Notes under the pieces: generated by a model
Database searches by the model: none
Seen by the model: only the letters and a program-made list of their open reading frames with translations
Told to the model about the DNA's origin: nothing
Virus record (IMG/VR): IMGVR_UViG_3300033182_000012
Span: 1-24,332 of that record
Strand: one strand, 5' to 3'
Source: a virus
Length of the DNA stretch: 24,332 nucleotides
Made by a program: the position numbers and the translations under genes
Part shown: piece by piece, positions 14,917 through 21,941 of the stretch
Numbering within the stretch: the stretch's first letter is position 1
Layout: the number at the start of each line of letters is the position of its first letter

Positions 14917-17722
14917 CCGCGATAAAGTCCATAATAATAGCATCAGCAGAAGGTAAGTTAAGGTGCGTACCTTTTGTTAACCTAACCTTTGCTTTAGAGC
15001 CATTACAGGTAGCAAATATCTGGTCTACTAAGTGTGTGTAGTTAACCTGTCTTTTGACGCACCACTGCTTTAGCGGTCTAGGTTTAACAAAAAACTTCTT
15101 AGTGTCTGTTTCATATCTAGCTACCAACTGACCTCGCGCAATCTGCTCAGGTATTACTAACTGCTCAAGAGCTTCCGATGGGGCACGAAAATCGGCAGTG
15201 CTCTTTATCTGTAGGATGTTGCTGATATGCTCCGAGAAAAACTCGTTCATTAAGCTGTAAGCTGTAGAGCTTACGTCAGCTACACGACGTTGGTTGTATG
15301 CAATTAAGTCGTTCACTACCCAGTTAAATAGGGCAGCCATATCAAAGCCTACTAGCCCTATCTTCTTAGCGATTAGCAAACTTGTGATTACCGCTGTTGC
15401 CTGTGCTGTCCAGAAACGATTAGCAGAAGTTAGCTTAGCCTTTTTAATAATTCGTGCTTCTACCTTCTCATATAGTTCTCTGACTTCATCAAGATGGTCA
15501 ATTACATACTGTATGAAAACAGGACCGGCGGTGCCGTAATTATTATGTACGTTCTTAGTGAATACCGTAGCTCGGCGACTATCTTCCGCAGTGCTTACTG
15601 CTTCTGGAAATTGGTACTCAAGTACACGCTGTATCTCAGCATCAGGCATAGCTTTGTCTGCCGATACTGTCTGCACTATACTCGCGTTCGCTGAGGTAAC
15701 TGCTATAAGGCTCCAAGGCAAACCACGATGACGCTCTGAGTTAGTACTCGCATACATACGCGACTTCTGCCGCCCACTGGTAAACCGATAAACTAAGTCT
15801 GATAACATCTTAGGACCATTAGACTTATTCATCATGTTGGTTATTTCGTCAATGTACATAGGTAGGCTGTGATAAACCTCAGTACGATTGAATGTGGAGT
15901 TTTCTGTATCCTTCTCGTGCATAGTAAGCATCTCAGGATTACCCCAAATACCCAACGCTGCCCATGCAGTAGTAGTTTTACCGCCGCCGGTGCTGCCTTC
16001 CAAATGCAGAAGTGAACATGCTACGGGTGACATCTCCATAAGCACACTGCCGAAACCAATGCCTAACAAGTATTGGTATGGCTCCTTACCTTTTTCATTC
16101 AAGAACTCTATGTTCTCTTTCCACGCATCTAGCGTACCCATAGGCTCAAACGCACCGAACAGACTAGCTGTGTGCCCAGACGGGGGATTAAACTCTGGAC
16201 CACGCCTAGTGTATGTCTTGCCACCCAATACGAACTTATCCATTAATGATGAAGTCCATCCAAACTGGCGGTGCGCTTCTTCTGCCACGCCGTTAGCCTG
16301 TAACTCATTAACCCAATGTGTTGTATAACTCATTAGCTCATCCATCTTCATAACTGCAACGCCCTTCATAGATAAGGCTTTGCGGAACTCTTCACGCGAA
16401 GTCACGGTACTCATAGGTAACGTAAACTCTGTTACACCATCTTGCGGTAAGTGCAGCCGCATAACTATCGACTCCCCTAGCTCGGGGTCACGCACGCGCT
16501 TAATAACGTATAGGTCATTATGGTAGATACATCGCTCGTCAGTATCCCCGTCAGCATTAGTGCTTCGTACATATACACCACCGTTTGCACCCCTAAAGTA
16601 CGGGTGCGGGAACTTAGGTATCTGATACTGCGTAGGTTGAGGGTTTAGCTCGTCGGATTCATCTTCTATGTAGTTACCTTCTTGGTCTACCTCAGACTCC
16701 ATGTACTTCGCACCGAGTGATATAGGTGATTTGACCTTGCCCCAATTAGGGCACTCAGGGCACACATTGGGGTTGAACTCATCGAACTTAACGCAAGTGT
16801 ATGGACCTTTAATCAAATCCATCTTCTTACGCGTTTCTTGTGGTGAGTAGTCAGGATGCTTGCTTGAGATTAAATGTATAGCCTTGTCATAATCGGAACA
16901 GAACTTAGCTATAGATAGCCCTGCTCTCCACAATGGCTCGTCAATCTCTTCCTGCTTACTAGCTATATACTTTATTTGTGGACAACCAACACCCTTTGCA
17001 GTCTTAACTAGTATGTCTTTGAACAGGTGTTCACGATTCCCTAGTAAAGCATCCATAGTCGCACTGTGTTGATGCGCTATATATTTGTTGGGAACTGGTA
17101 TCAACTCACCACCCAATAACCTTGAGAACTCATCAAAGTCTACTGGCTTGGCGCTGTTACTCACCGCGTAAAAGTCAACTGGTGATGGCGGGTTGGTCTT
17201 GTAGTTATGTGTTTCAGGCACGCGCAACACTCTGGCTGCGTCCGAAGTCACAGCAGGGTCAGCGTAAAAGTTATCTTCAGCACATAACTTCTTAAGGCGC
17301 TCAGCTACAGGTAGCCAATCATCTAGGCATACTGCTTCTGTTAGCGTCCAATAAACATGCACACCTCTACCCGAGTTTATAGTTATCGGATTCGGTAATG
17401 AATGCTTAGTACAAAAGGCGCGTAACGCCTTTATAGCTTCTTCTTGGGTTGCGAAGTCCTTGCTAGGACCACAGTCTAAATCCAAAAAGAACGAATGTAA
17501 GTGTTTAACATTATCTACTTTACGCGAACCGGCTTCTTCAAACGTAGCCAGTGCAAAGTAAACATCATATCCTTCGGCGTCTAATTCTTGAGCGGCTGCT
17601 GCAACTTGTTCTAGTGAGTTATAAAACTTCTGAACTTTGCGTGCGTCTTTTGATCTTGCTGCAAATACACAGTAGACCCCCTCATCACTCAACGCTTCCT
17701 TTAAAAAAGTTATTGTTTTCAT
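14885..17722 (-). CDS. Primase-helicase fusion (AEP-type primase plus DUF927/Cch-like helicase)
   Basis: 945 residues. The start at 17722 is chosen because AGGTGG sits 4-5 bases upstream; the GTG eight codons earlier has no such site. The N-terminal primase-like domain has FFLDLDCG (acidic pair 81/83), SGRGVHVYW with His122, and an Arg-containing DAARVLRVPETH (161-171), matching archaeo-eukaryotic primase motifs. A Cys cluster (C310, C321, C324) may bind zinc. The C-terminal ATPase has Walker A GSTGGGKTT (576-584), Walker B YIDEI (D625, E626), and a sensor-like AVTSAN (674-679), as in DUF927/Cch-type helicases. It should unwind DNA and lay primers for the polymerase in this block. The final 70 residues look like a small DNA-binding domain. 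Assignment rests on motifs only. Confidence 0.88.
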   Translation of the reverse strand: MKTITFLKEALSDEGVYCVFAARSKDARKVQKFYNSLEQVAAAAQELDAEGYDVYFALATFEEAGSRKVDNVKHLHSFFLDLDCGPSKDFATQEEAIKALRAFCTKHSLPNPITINSGRGVHVYWTLTEAVCLDDWLPVAERLKKLCAEDNFYADPAVTSDAARVLRVPETHNYKTNPPSPVDFYAVSNSAKPVDFDEFSRLLGGELIPVPNKYIAHQHSATMDALLGNREHLFKDILVKTAKGVGCPQIKYIASKQEEIDEPLWRAGLSIAKFCSDYDKAIHLISSKHPDYSPQETRKKMDLIKGPYTCVKFDEFNPNVCPECPNWGKVKSPISLGAKYMESEVDQEGNYIEDESDELNPQPTQYQIPKFPHPYFRGANGGVYVRSTNADGDTDERCIYHNDLYVIKRVRDPELGESIVMRLHLPQDGVTEFTLPMSTVTSREEFRKALSMKGVAVMKMDELMSYTTHWVNELQANGVAEEAHRQFGWTSSLMDKFVLGGKTYTRRGPEFNPPSGHTASLFGAFEPMGTLDAWKENIEFLNEKGKEPYQYLLGIGFGSVLMEMSPVACSLLHLEGSTGGGKTTTAWAALGIWGNPEMLTMHEKDTENSTFNRTEVYHSLPMYIDEITNMMNKSNGPKMLSDLVYRFTSGRQKSRMYASTNSERHRGLPWSLIAVTSANASIVQTVSADKAMPDAEIQRVLEYQFPEAVSTAEDSRRATVFTKNVHNNYGTAGPVFIQYVIDHLDEVRELYEKVEARIIKKAKLTSANRFWTAQATAVITSLLIAKKIGLVGFDMAALFNWVVNDLIAYNQRRVADVSSTAYSLMNEFFSEHISNILQIKSTADFRAPSEALEQLVIPEQIARGQLVARYETDTKKFFVKPRPLKQWCVKRQVNYTHLVDQIFATCNGSKAKVRLTKGTHLNLPSADAIIMDFIADDTSNTNLQA

Positions 17723-17730
17723 CTGCCACC

Positions 17731-17771
17731 TAAAAGCCAAAACCACCGAGGCAAGACTCCCTGCCTCGGTG
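17731..17771 (-). terminator. Intrinsic terminator or attenuator after the SSB-like gene
   Basis: A perfect 10-base-pair stem caccgaggca (17744-17753) / tgcctcggtg (17762-17771) with an 8-base loop, followed on - strand by GTTTTGGCTTTTA. It lies between the SSB-like stop and the primase ribosome site. The interrupted T-tract suggests partial termination, which would make primase less abundant than the SSB-like protein. Confidence 0.75.
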
Positions 17772-17785
17772 TGAGGTACTAGAAC

Positions 17786-18682
17786 TTAATCGTCCCAGTT
17801 ATCAATGATCGCGCTTAGATCACTGTCCTCTTCTGGCTTAGGTGCTGTTTTCTTAACAACCTTCTTAGGCTCGTCAACAGGCTCGTCTTCGACGGGTGCC
17901 GCCACTGCCTTAACTGGTTCCTCTTTCTTTTCAACGAAAGGGATTTCTTGCACGCCGTCGGTCTGTGCAACTGTTAGACCTAGAGCTTGCTTTGTTTCGG
18001 GGCGGTCTTTCAAGGCTACCACAGCTTGAAGCTCATTTTCATTAAGCGCACGCAAACCCTTAAAGAAAACTTTAGGCACACTAGAATCACTATCGAAATA
18101 CATGTTAGTCATTACAGCGATAGCAGGTGCGTTGTTAGCAGATAACCAACGGGCGTAAGCCTGTAAACGCATGTTGCCATTCTCGGGGTCGCCGAAGATA
18201 GAAGTACCTGATAGGTTTAATTGGTAGACTTTGGTTAAGTCTGTTTCTACTGCTACAGCTAAACGCTGACCAATGCGGCACGCTTTGGTATCACCCTGCC
18301 CTGAACCTTTTACGTTTTTGGGGCAATCCATGCAACGTGATGCCTGACGGTCTTCTTTTGGCACATTTTGTGATGGTGTGTTTGTGTCGTCTGACCAACA
18401 CTTAGGGGGCGCAGCGTTCTTAGGGTCATAAGTACCCTCGTAGTAGGTGCGGTGTAACTTGGCAGAATCAACAATGACAATGTTTATATTGTCTTCTTTG
18501 CTGACGTTGATCTGCTCGCCGTTCACATACTCGCGGAACTTATTACCATTCAGGCTGATTCGACGACGCTCAGTCTTAGGCTTCGTGCCACCTGTTAGGT
18601 TCTCATTAGAATCTTGCAATGACTTGAATAGGTCACTGTTAGCTAGCGCATTGTTGTTTTCAAACAAGGTTGGAGTACTCAT
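17786..18682 (-). CDS. Probable single-strand DNA-binding protein (gp32-like features)
   Basis: 298 residues; AAGGAA lies six bases before the ATG and 9 bases separate it from the upstream stop. Residues 60-210 form the likely core, with four cysteines C95, C117, C120 and C135 arranged as a possible zinc site, as T4 gp32 has a zinc in its core. After about residue 250 comes a Pro/Lys/Glu-rich linker ending in an acidic tail (DSDLSAIIDNWDD), the hallmark used by phage and bacterial SSBs to recruit replication partners. It lies just upstream of the primase-helicase. I see no direct sequence match to a named SSB, so the assignment is from architecture and context. A zinc-binding replication accessory protein is the alternative. 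Confidence 0.6.
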   Translation of the reverse strand: MSTPTLFENNNALANSDLFKSLQDSNENLTGGTKPKTERRRISLNGNKFREYVNGEQINVSKEDNINIVIVDSAKLHRTYYEGTYDPKNAAPPKCWSDDTNTPSQNVPKEDRQASRCMDCPKNVKGSGQGDTKACRIGQRLAVAVETDLTKVYQLNLSGTSIFGDPENGNMRLQAYARWLSANNAPAIAVMTNMYFDSDSSVPKVFFKGLRALNENELQAVVALKDRPETKQALGLTVAQTDGVQEIPFVEKKEEPVKAVAAPVEDEPVDEPKKVVKKTAPKPEEDSDLSAIIDNWDD

Positions 18683-18691
18683 GTTAATTCC

Positions 18692-18967
18692 TTAATAATC
18701 TTCATCTAAATCTAGGATAGTTTCAGTAGCGTCATATCCGTTGATATTTGGTGCTACTTCTTCCGTATCCATTGTGGTTTCTTCTACTTCTTCCGAATCG
18801 CTTGCTAGAGCTGCTACTACTGCACCAATAGCGAATCGGTAGGTGTTACCTACTTTTATGTAGGTGTTTCTTGGAATATGCCCGTTGCGAATCCAAGCCC
18901 GTATGGTCGGTACAGAAATGGATAGGTGTTTGGCTAAATTCTCAATAGGTACAAATGACTCACTCAT
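18692..18967 (-). CDS. Small MerR/excisionase-like helix-turn-helix protein
   Basis: 91 residues; AAGGAAG just before the ATG, and the first four bases overlap the preceding gene (ATGA), so translation is coupled. Residues 6-30 (IENLAKHLSISVPTIRAWIRNG) match the excisionase/MerR-type DNA-binding fold, followed by a short wing with NTYRFAIGAVV. The C-terminal 40 residues are strongly acidic and probably disordered. It could act as a regulator or as an architectural DNA-binding protein in replication or recombination. No integrase is seen in the window, so a true excisionase role is not supported. Confidence 0.7.
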   Translation of the reverse strand: MSESFVPIENLAKHLSISVPTIRAWIRNGHIPRNTYIKVGNTYRFAIGAVVAALASDSEEVEETTMDTEEVAPNINGYDATETILDLDEDY

Positions 18968-19365
18968 TTACTCTTCCTTACTGAAAGTACATACTCAGAC
19001 TTAGCATTTAGCCCTGTAGGTACTAGGTCGGGGTTTTCTTCCAAGAACTGTTTTACCGCTGACTGACACAGGCGTTTCTCGTAGAACTCAGGTACTTCGT
19101 GCTCAGCAATAAACTTGTTTAACGAATCCCAGTCGCTAGTCCAGTAAACCCTACGAACAGATCGGTAAAATAGCCCTTTGGAAGTCTTTACAGAATCCAC
19201 ACCATGCTCTTCGCAGTAGTCCAACAAGGCTTGCTTAACCTTATCTTGCTGCTCTAATAGTGCGGAATCCTCTTTTTTGAAGGCAGCAGATAGCTGCTCC
19301 CGTTTCGTGCGTATCTTTAGGTATACACGAGTTAGCTTTTCAGCTAATGATTCACCCTCATTCAT
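18964..19365 (-). CDS. Small coiled-coil protein, possibly Gp157-like
   Basis: 133 residues; AGGAG six bases before the ATG at 19365. Residues 1-55 form a charged, likely coiled-coil helix. The remainder has strand-like stretches (LFYRSVRRVYWTSDW, SEYVLSVRK) with a helix between. The layout resembles siphovirus Gp157-type proteins, a coiled-coil N-terminus followed by a small folded domain with a conserved Arg/Tyr-rich strand, but I cannot confirm the family. It is the first gene after the candidate promoter at 19399-19427, and leads the HTH, SSB-like and primase genes. Its role in DNA metabolism is inferred from this position. Confidence 0.6.
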   Translation of the reverse strand: MNEGESLAEKLTRVYLKIRTKREQLSAAFKKEDSALLEQQDKVKQALLDYCEEHGVDSVKTSKGLFYRSVRRVYWTSDWDSLNKFIAEHEVPEFYEKRLCQSAVKQFLEENPDLVPTGLNAKSEYVLSVRKSK

Positions 19366-19398
19366 TGCGTTCTCCTATGACAAAGTATCGGGATGTTT

Positions 19399-19427
19399 AA
19401 TTTAGTACTTAAAAGTACTTTAGTCAA
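19399..19427 (-). promoter_or_regulatory. Candidate sigma70 promoter for the 19365-14683 genes
   Basis: On - strand, TTGACT (19427-19422) and TAAATT (19404-19399) are separated by exactly 17 bases. They match the -35 box in 5 of 6 and the -10 box in 4 of 6 positions. Transcription would start near 19392, leaving a short leader with AGGAG before the ATG at 19365. It lies in the only sizeable gap (54 bases) of the leftward block, just beyond the SNF2 stop. Confidence 0.6.
19404..19419. promoter_or_regulatory. Possible operator dyad inside the promoter spacer
   Basis: Arms agtactt (19404-19410) and aagtact (19413-19419) form a perfect inverted repeat with a two-base centre, overlapping one base of the -10 box. 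A dimeric regulator bound here would block RNA polymerase. Either small helix-turn-helix protein nearby is a candidate binder, but nothing in the sequence proves it. Confidence 0.45.
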
Positions 19428-20955
19428 GTATTTCTTTATAAAGGTCTATAATTTTTGAGTGTACGTCTATTCTTTTATCTAATAGTGAGTAAACACGCGT
19501 TTCTACGGGCGAACCTTGTAGCTGTACGACAGTACACTTCTGGTCTTGCCCGTTACGATGCACTCGCGCATTAGCCTGTGCGTACGTTTCTAAGCTGCTT
19601 GTCGGTCCCCACCATACGACGGTATTCGCTGCTGTTAACGTGACACCATGCGCCGCAGATTGCGGCTGAATAACTAGTACGCGTGGGTTAGCCTGTTCTT
19701 GGAAGCGTTTGAATATCTCCGTGCGTTTCGGTGCGGATACATCACCTCTTATTATCTCAGTGGGTATACCATCACCTTCTAGTTTTTCCTTTAAGATGTC
19801 GATAACGTGTTTAAATGGCACGAAAACGAGTACCTTTTTACTGCTCTCGTCAATGACTTCCCGCAGTACGTTGTACCGGTGCTTAATATCAAACTCTAGG
19901 GTGTCGCCGTCGTCTGCATAAACAGCCCCGCAGGATATTTGCAGAAGCTTGTTCATTATGATCGCAGCGTTTGCAGCGGTGATCTCCTCTCCCGCAGCCT
20001 GAATGACCATCTTGTCCTTGAGCATCTTGTAGTACTTTTGCTGCTGTCGAGTCAGCGCAACCTCACGCTTAACGTAGGTCATTTCTGGCAGGTCTAGACA
20101 CTCTTCTTTGGTGTAGCGTATGGCAGGTTGCAAAATCCTATGCACTGTGTCGGTCGCATCCGGCTTCGGCATCCATTTAAACTGCGTCAGCTTGTACATC
20201 ACCTGATCTCTAAATGACCCAAAATACCTAGGTACAGAGTTAGGGTTCACTAACTTAGCGATTCCGTAGGCATCCAACGGTGACTGTGCTGCCGGTGTGC
20301 CGGTCATCATCCACAACCATGTGTCAGGCGTAACTAATTTAGATAGGGTTTTCCAACGCTTAGTCTGTGCGTTCTTATAGTGTGTAGCCTCATCGACAAT
20401 TATCAGGTCAAATCCACCTGCGGCGATTTCATCAGCAACAATCTCAACCCCGTCATAATTTATCACCACAAAGTCTGCACCCTGCTTGATTATCTGACGG
20501 CGTTTAGGTGCTGCACCATACGCAACATCTACGGTTCGGTGCATCGCGAAGTTAAATAGGTCGTTGCGCCATGCGCTGTCCATAATCGACAACGGGCAGA
20601 TAACCAAAACGCGGTTGATCTTACCCTGCTTCATCAGGAAATCTGCCGCCCAGATTGCGGATGCGGTTTTGCCTGTGCCCTGCTCGTTAAAGCAGAATGC
20701 ACGCTTGTTCATTGTCAGGAATGCAGCGGTATTTTTCTGGTGTTGGTATGGGGGATACTTACCTGTCCACTCGTATTTGCCTTCGATAGGCGACGGCACT
20801 TTGATATTTAAGTTCTTAAGGACGTGGGCTTCATCTATGCCCCAGTTAACTAATACTTGGTTATCTTGTAGTTCTTTGCTTTTTGGTATTACGGTTGTAA
20901 CTTTTTGAGGGTGACGAAGCCGCAACAACAATGCCTTGCTGTCAAAAATTTTCAA
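19420..20955 (-). CDS. SNF2-family DEAD/H-like helicase
   Basis: 511 residues. The start codon is TTG at 20955; GGAGAA lies six bases upstream and no ATG fits nearby. The helicase core is complete: PYQHQ region (69-73), motif I QGTGKT (92-97), motif II DEAT (188-191), motif III MTGTP (217-221), then the second lobe with KVLVFVPF, SAAHGVTLT (433-441) and motif VI QANARVHRNGQ (460-470), whose Arg residues are the expected fingers. This is a compact SNF2-type DNA translocase. Such helicases are common in phage replication modules and may remodel forks or protein-DNA complexes. The stop is followed directly by the promoter for the next genes. I am confident of the superfamily, less so of the exact role. 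Confidence 0.93.
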   Translation of the reverse strand: MKIFDSKALLLRLRHPQKVTTVIPKSKELQDNQVLVNWGIDEAHVLKNLNIKVPSPIEGKYEWTGKYPPYQHQKNTAAFLTMNKRAFCFNEQGTGKTASAIWAADFLMKQGKINRVLVICPLSIMDSAWRNDLFNFAMHRTVDVAYGAAPKRRQIIKQGADFVVINYDGVEIVADEIAAGGFDLIIVDEATHYKNAQTKRWKTLSKLVTPDTWLWMMTGTPAAQSPLDAYGIAKLVNPNSVPRYFGSFRDQVMYKLTQFKWMPKPDATDTVHRILQPAIRYTKEECLDLPEMTYVKREVALTRQQQKYYKMLKDKMVIQAAGEEITAANAAIIMNKLLQISCGAVYADDGDTLEFDIKHRYNVLREVIDESSKKVLVFVPFKHVIDILKEKLEGDGIPTEIIRGDVSAPKRTEIFKRFQEQANPRVLVIQPQSAAHGVTLTAANTVVWWGPTSSLETYAQANARVHRNGQDQKCTVVQLQGSPVETRVYSLLDKRIDVHSKIIDLYKEILD

Positions 20956-20960
20956 TGTCG

Positions 20961-20966
20961 TTCTCC
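20961..20966 (-). promoter_or_regulatory. Ribosome site deciding the TTG start of the SNF2 gene
   Basis: GGAGAA on - strand lies six bases before TTG (20955-20953). The same GGAGAAC context precedes the start of the genes at 19365 and 24017, so it is a house-style ribosome site of this phage. Confidence 0.75.
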
Positions 20967-20990
20967 AAAAGTTAGGACGTCCTAACTTTT
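20967..20990. promoter_or_regulatory. Perfect 24-base palindrome before the SNF2 gene
   Basis: aaaagttaggac is followed immediately by its exact reverse complement. It touches the stop codon of the small HNH-like gene (20991-20989) and ends right at the SNF2 ribosome site. In RNA it can fold as GTTAGG-ACGT-CCTAAC followed by UUUU, so a weak terminator or mRNA processing hairpin is possible. As DNA it could be an operator. The sequence does not decide. Confidence 0.7.
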
Positions 20991-21276
20991 ATTTTTTCTT
21001 TGGTGGTTTGCTCATCGCGCCACCTGCGGCACGATTCTTCTTGCGTGATTGGATGGTGTAGCCGTTCTTATTGCTACCGCCTTTACTTAGCGGCTTTTTG
21101 TGTGCAATGTCTTTGCCCTCACGCTTATCGGCTTTACCATTCTTGTTAGCATCTTTACCTGTCTTATCAACAGCACGTCTAGCGCGTTGACGTTCCATGC
21201 GGTCTGCGTGTTCACCGCGTTCCTTCTGCTGCGCGTACTCTTTCTTGTACGGGCGAGGTTTAGTTTTGTACGGCAT
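20989..21276 (-). CDS. Small basic protein with HNH-like motif
   Basis: 95 residues from ATG at 21276, supported by GGGAG six bases upstream. The ATG overlaps the previous stop by one base (TGATG), so translation is coupled. The N-terminal half is highly Arg/Lys/Glu rich. Residues 54-84 (KDIAH, PLSKGG, NKNGYTIQS, KKNRAAGG) resemble the core of an HNH nuclease: His59, Asn71 and Asn81 fit the pattern, but the zinc-binding Cys pairs are missing. It may be a minimal HNH endonuclease or a basic DNA-binding protein derived from one. Its place among replication genes supports DNA contact. No close match is known to me. Confidence 0.6.
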   Translation of the reverse strand: MPYKTKPRPYKKEYAQQKERGEHADRMERQRARRAVDKTGKDANKNGKADKREGKDIAHKKPLSKGGSNKNGYTIQSRKKNRAAGGAMSKPPKKK

Positions 21277-21941
21277 CAGTTTCTCCCATTGTGCACGCAC
21301 TCTGTAACAATACAGTGCTTCTTGCAGAGTCCACTAGGGCGAGGATTCCATACCCCCGTTTCCATAGCTTTCTCCATACTAGAGTAATCAGTTAACCACT
21401 TTTTCCACAATCTAGTAGAGTCGGGTTCACCATACTCAGCCCTGATAAGTGACTTAGGCACGACAAACATAAGCCCCGCCTTAACTCTTTTAACATCAGG
21501 GAAGTGCTTGAATACAGCCAATGCCATAAGTTCAAGCTGTCCAACATCAGCGTGCTTGTCTGACCTACCTGTTTTGTAGTCAACAACCCACGCTAAATCA
21601 CCATCCAAAATAATTAAATCCGCAATACCCCTATACCAAACATCGTCGGCAAAGAAATCACATGCTTCCAAGTTAGCGGTTAAGCCCATCTTGTACTCAC
21701 ATAACTTCTCACCCTGCTTGGCTATAAGGGCATCTAGCGAATCCTTAACAAAGCCAAACTGCGGGGGTAATGGCTTGTCATCGCGAACATACTCTTCACA
21801 GGCTAAGTGAAACTCAGTGCCGTAGCGCATAGCTTCCGTTTCAGGTTCGGAATAATCCTTAGCCACCTTGAGGTGGTAGAATTTCTTAGGGCATTGTTCA
21901 AATGCTTTTATCTTGCTATACGACCAAGGCGCTATACTCAC
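21276..21941 (-). CDS. Cas4/RecB-like PD-(D/E)XK exonuclease with probable Fe-S cluster
   Basis: 221 residues. Translation starts at GTG 21941, overlapping the polymerase stop by one base (TAGTG). Motifs follow the RecB-nuclease order: SYSKIKAFEQCP at the N-terminus, a His at 45, RGIAD (Asp108), VVDYKTG (Asp121, Lys123) and the helix with Gln135. Four cysteines, C17 and C206, C210, C215, are placed as in Cas4 and AddB nucleases, where they hold a 4Fe-4S cluster. The protein probably resects DNA ends for replication or recombination. It is a phage replication gene here, as there are no CRISPR genes or repeats in the window. Confidence 0.88.
   Translation of the reverse strand: MSIAPWSYSKIKAFEQCPKKFYHLKVAKDYSEPETEAMRYGTEFHLACEEYVRDDKPLPPQFGFVKDSLDALIAKQGEKLCEYKMGLTANLEACDFFADDVWYRGIADLIILDGDLAWVVDYKTGRSDKHADVGQLELMALAVFKHFPDVKRVKAGLMFVVPKSLIRAEYGEPDSTRLWKKWLTDYSSMEKAMETGVWNPRPSGLCKKHCIVTECVHNGRN

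Noticed and set aside
15888-16328. + strand frame of 146 codons inside the primase-helicase region
   Set aside because: It lies fully opposite the helicase domain, has no ribosome site and no recognisable domain.
18692-18967. True excisionase of a prophage
   Set aside because: No integrase or attachment site is visible; the fold is shared by many small regulators.
21276-21941. Cas4 as part of a CRISPR system
   Set aside because: No repeats, Cas1 or Cas2 are in the window; it is embedded in a phage replication operon.
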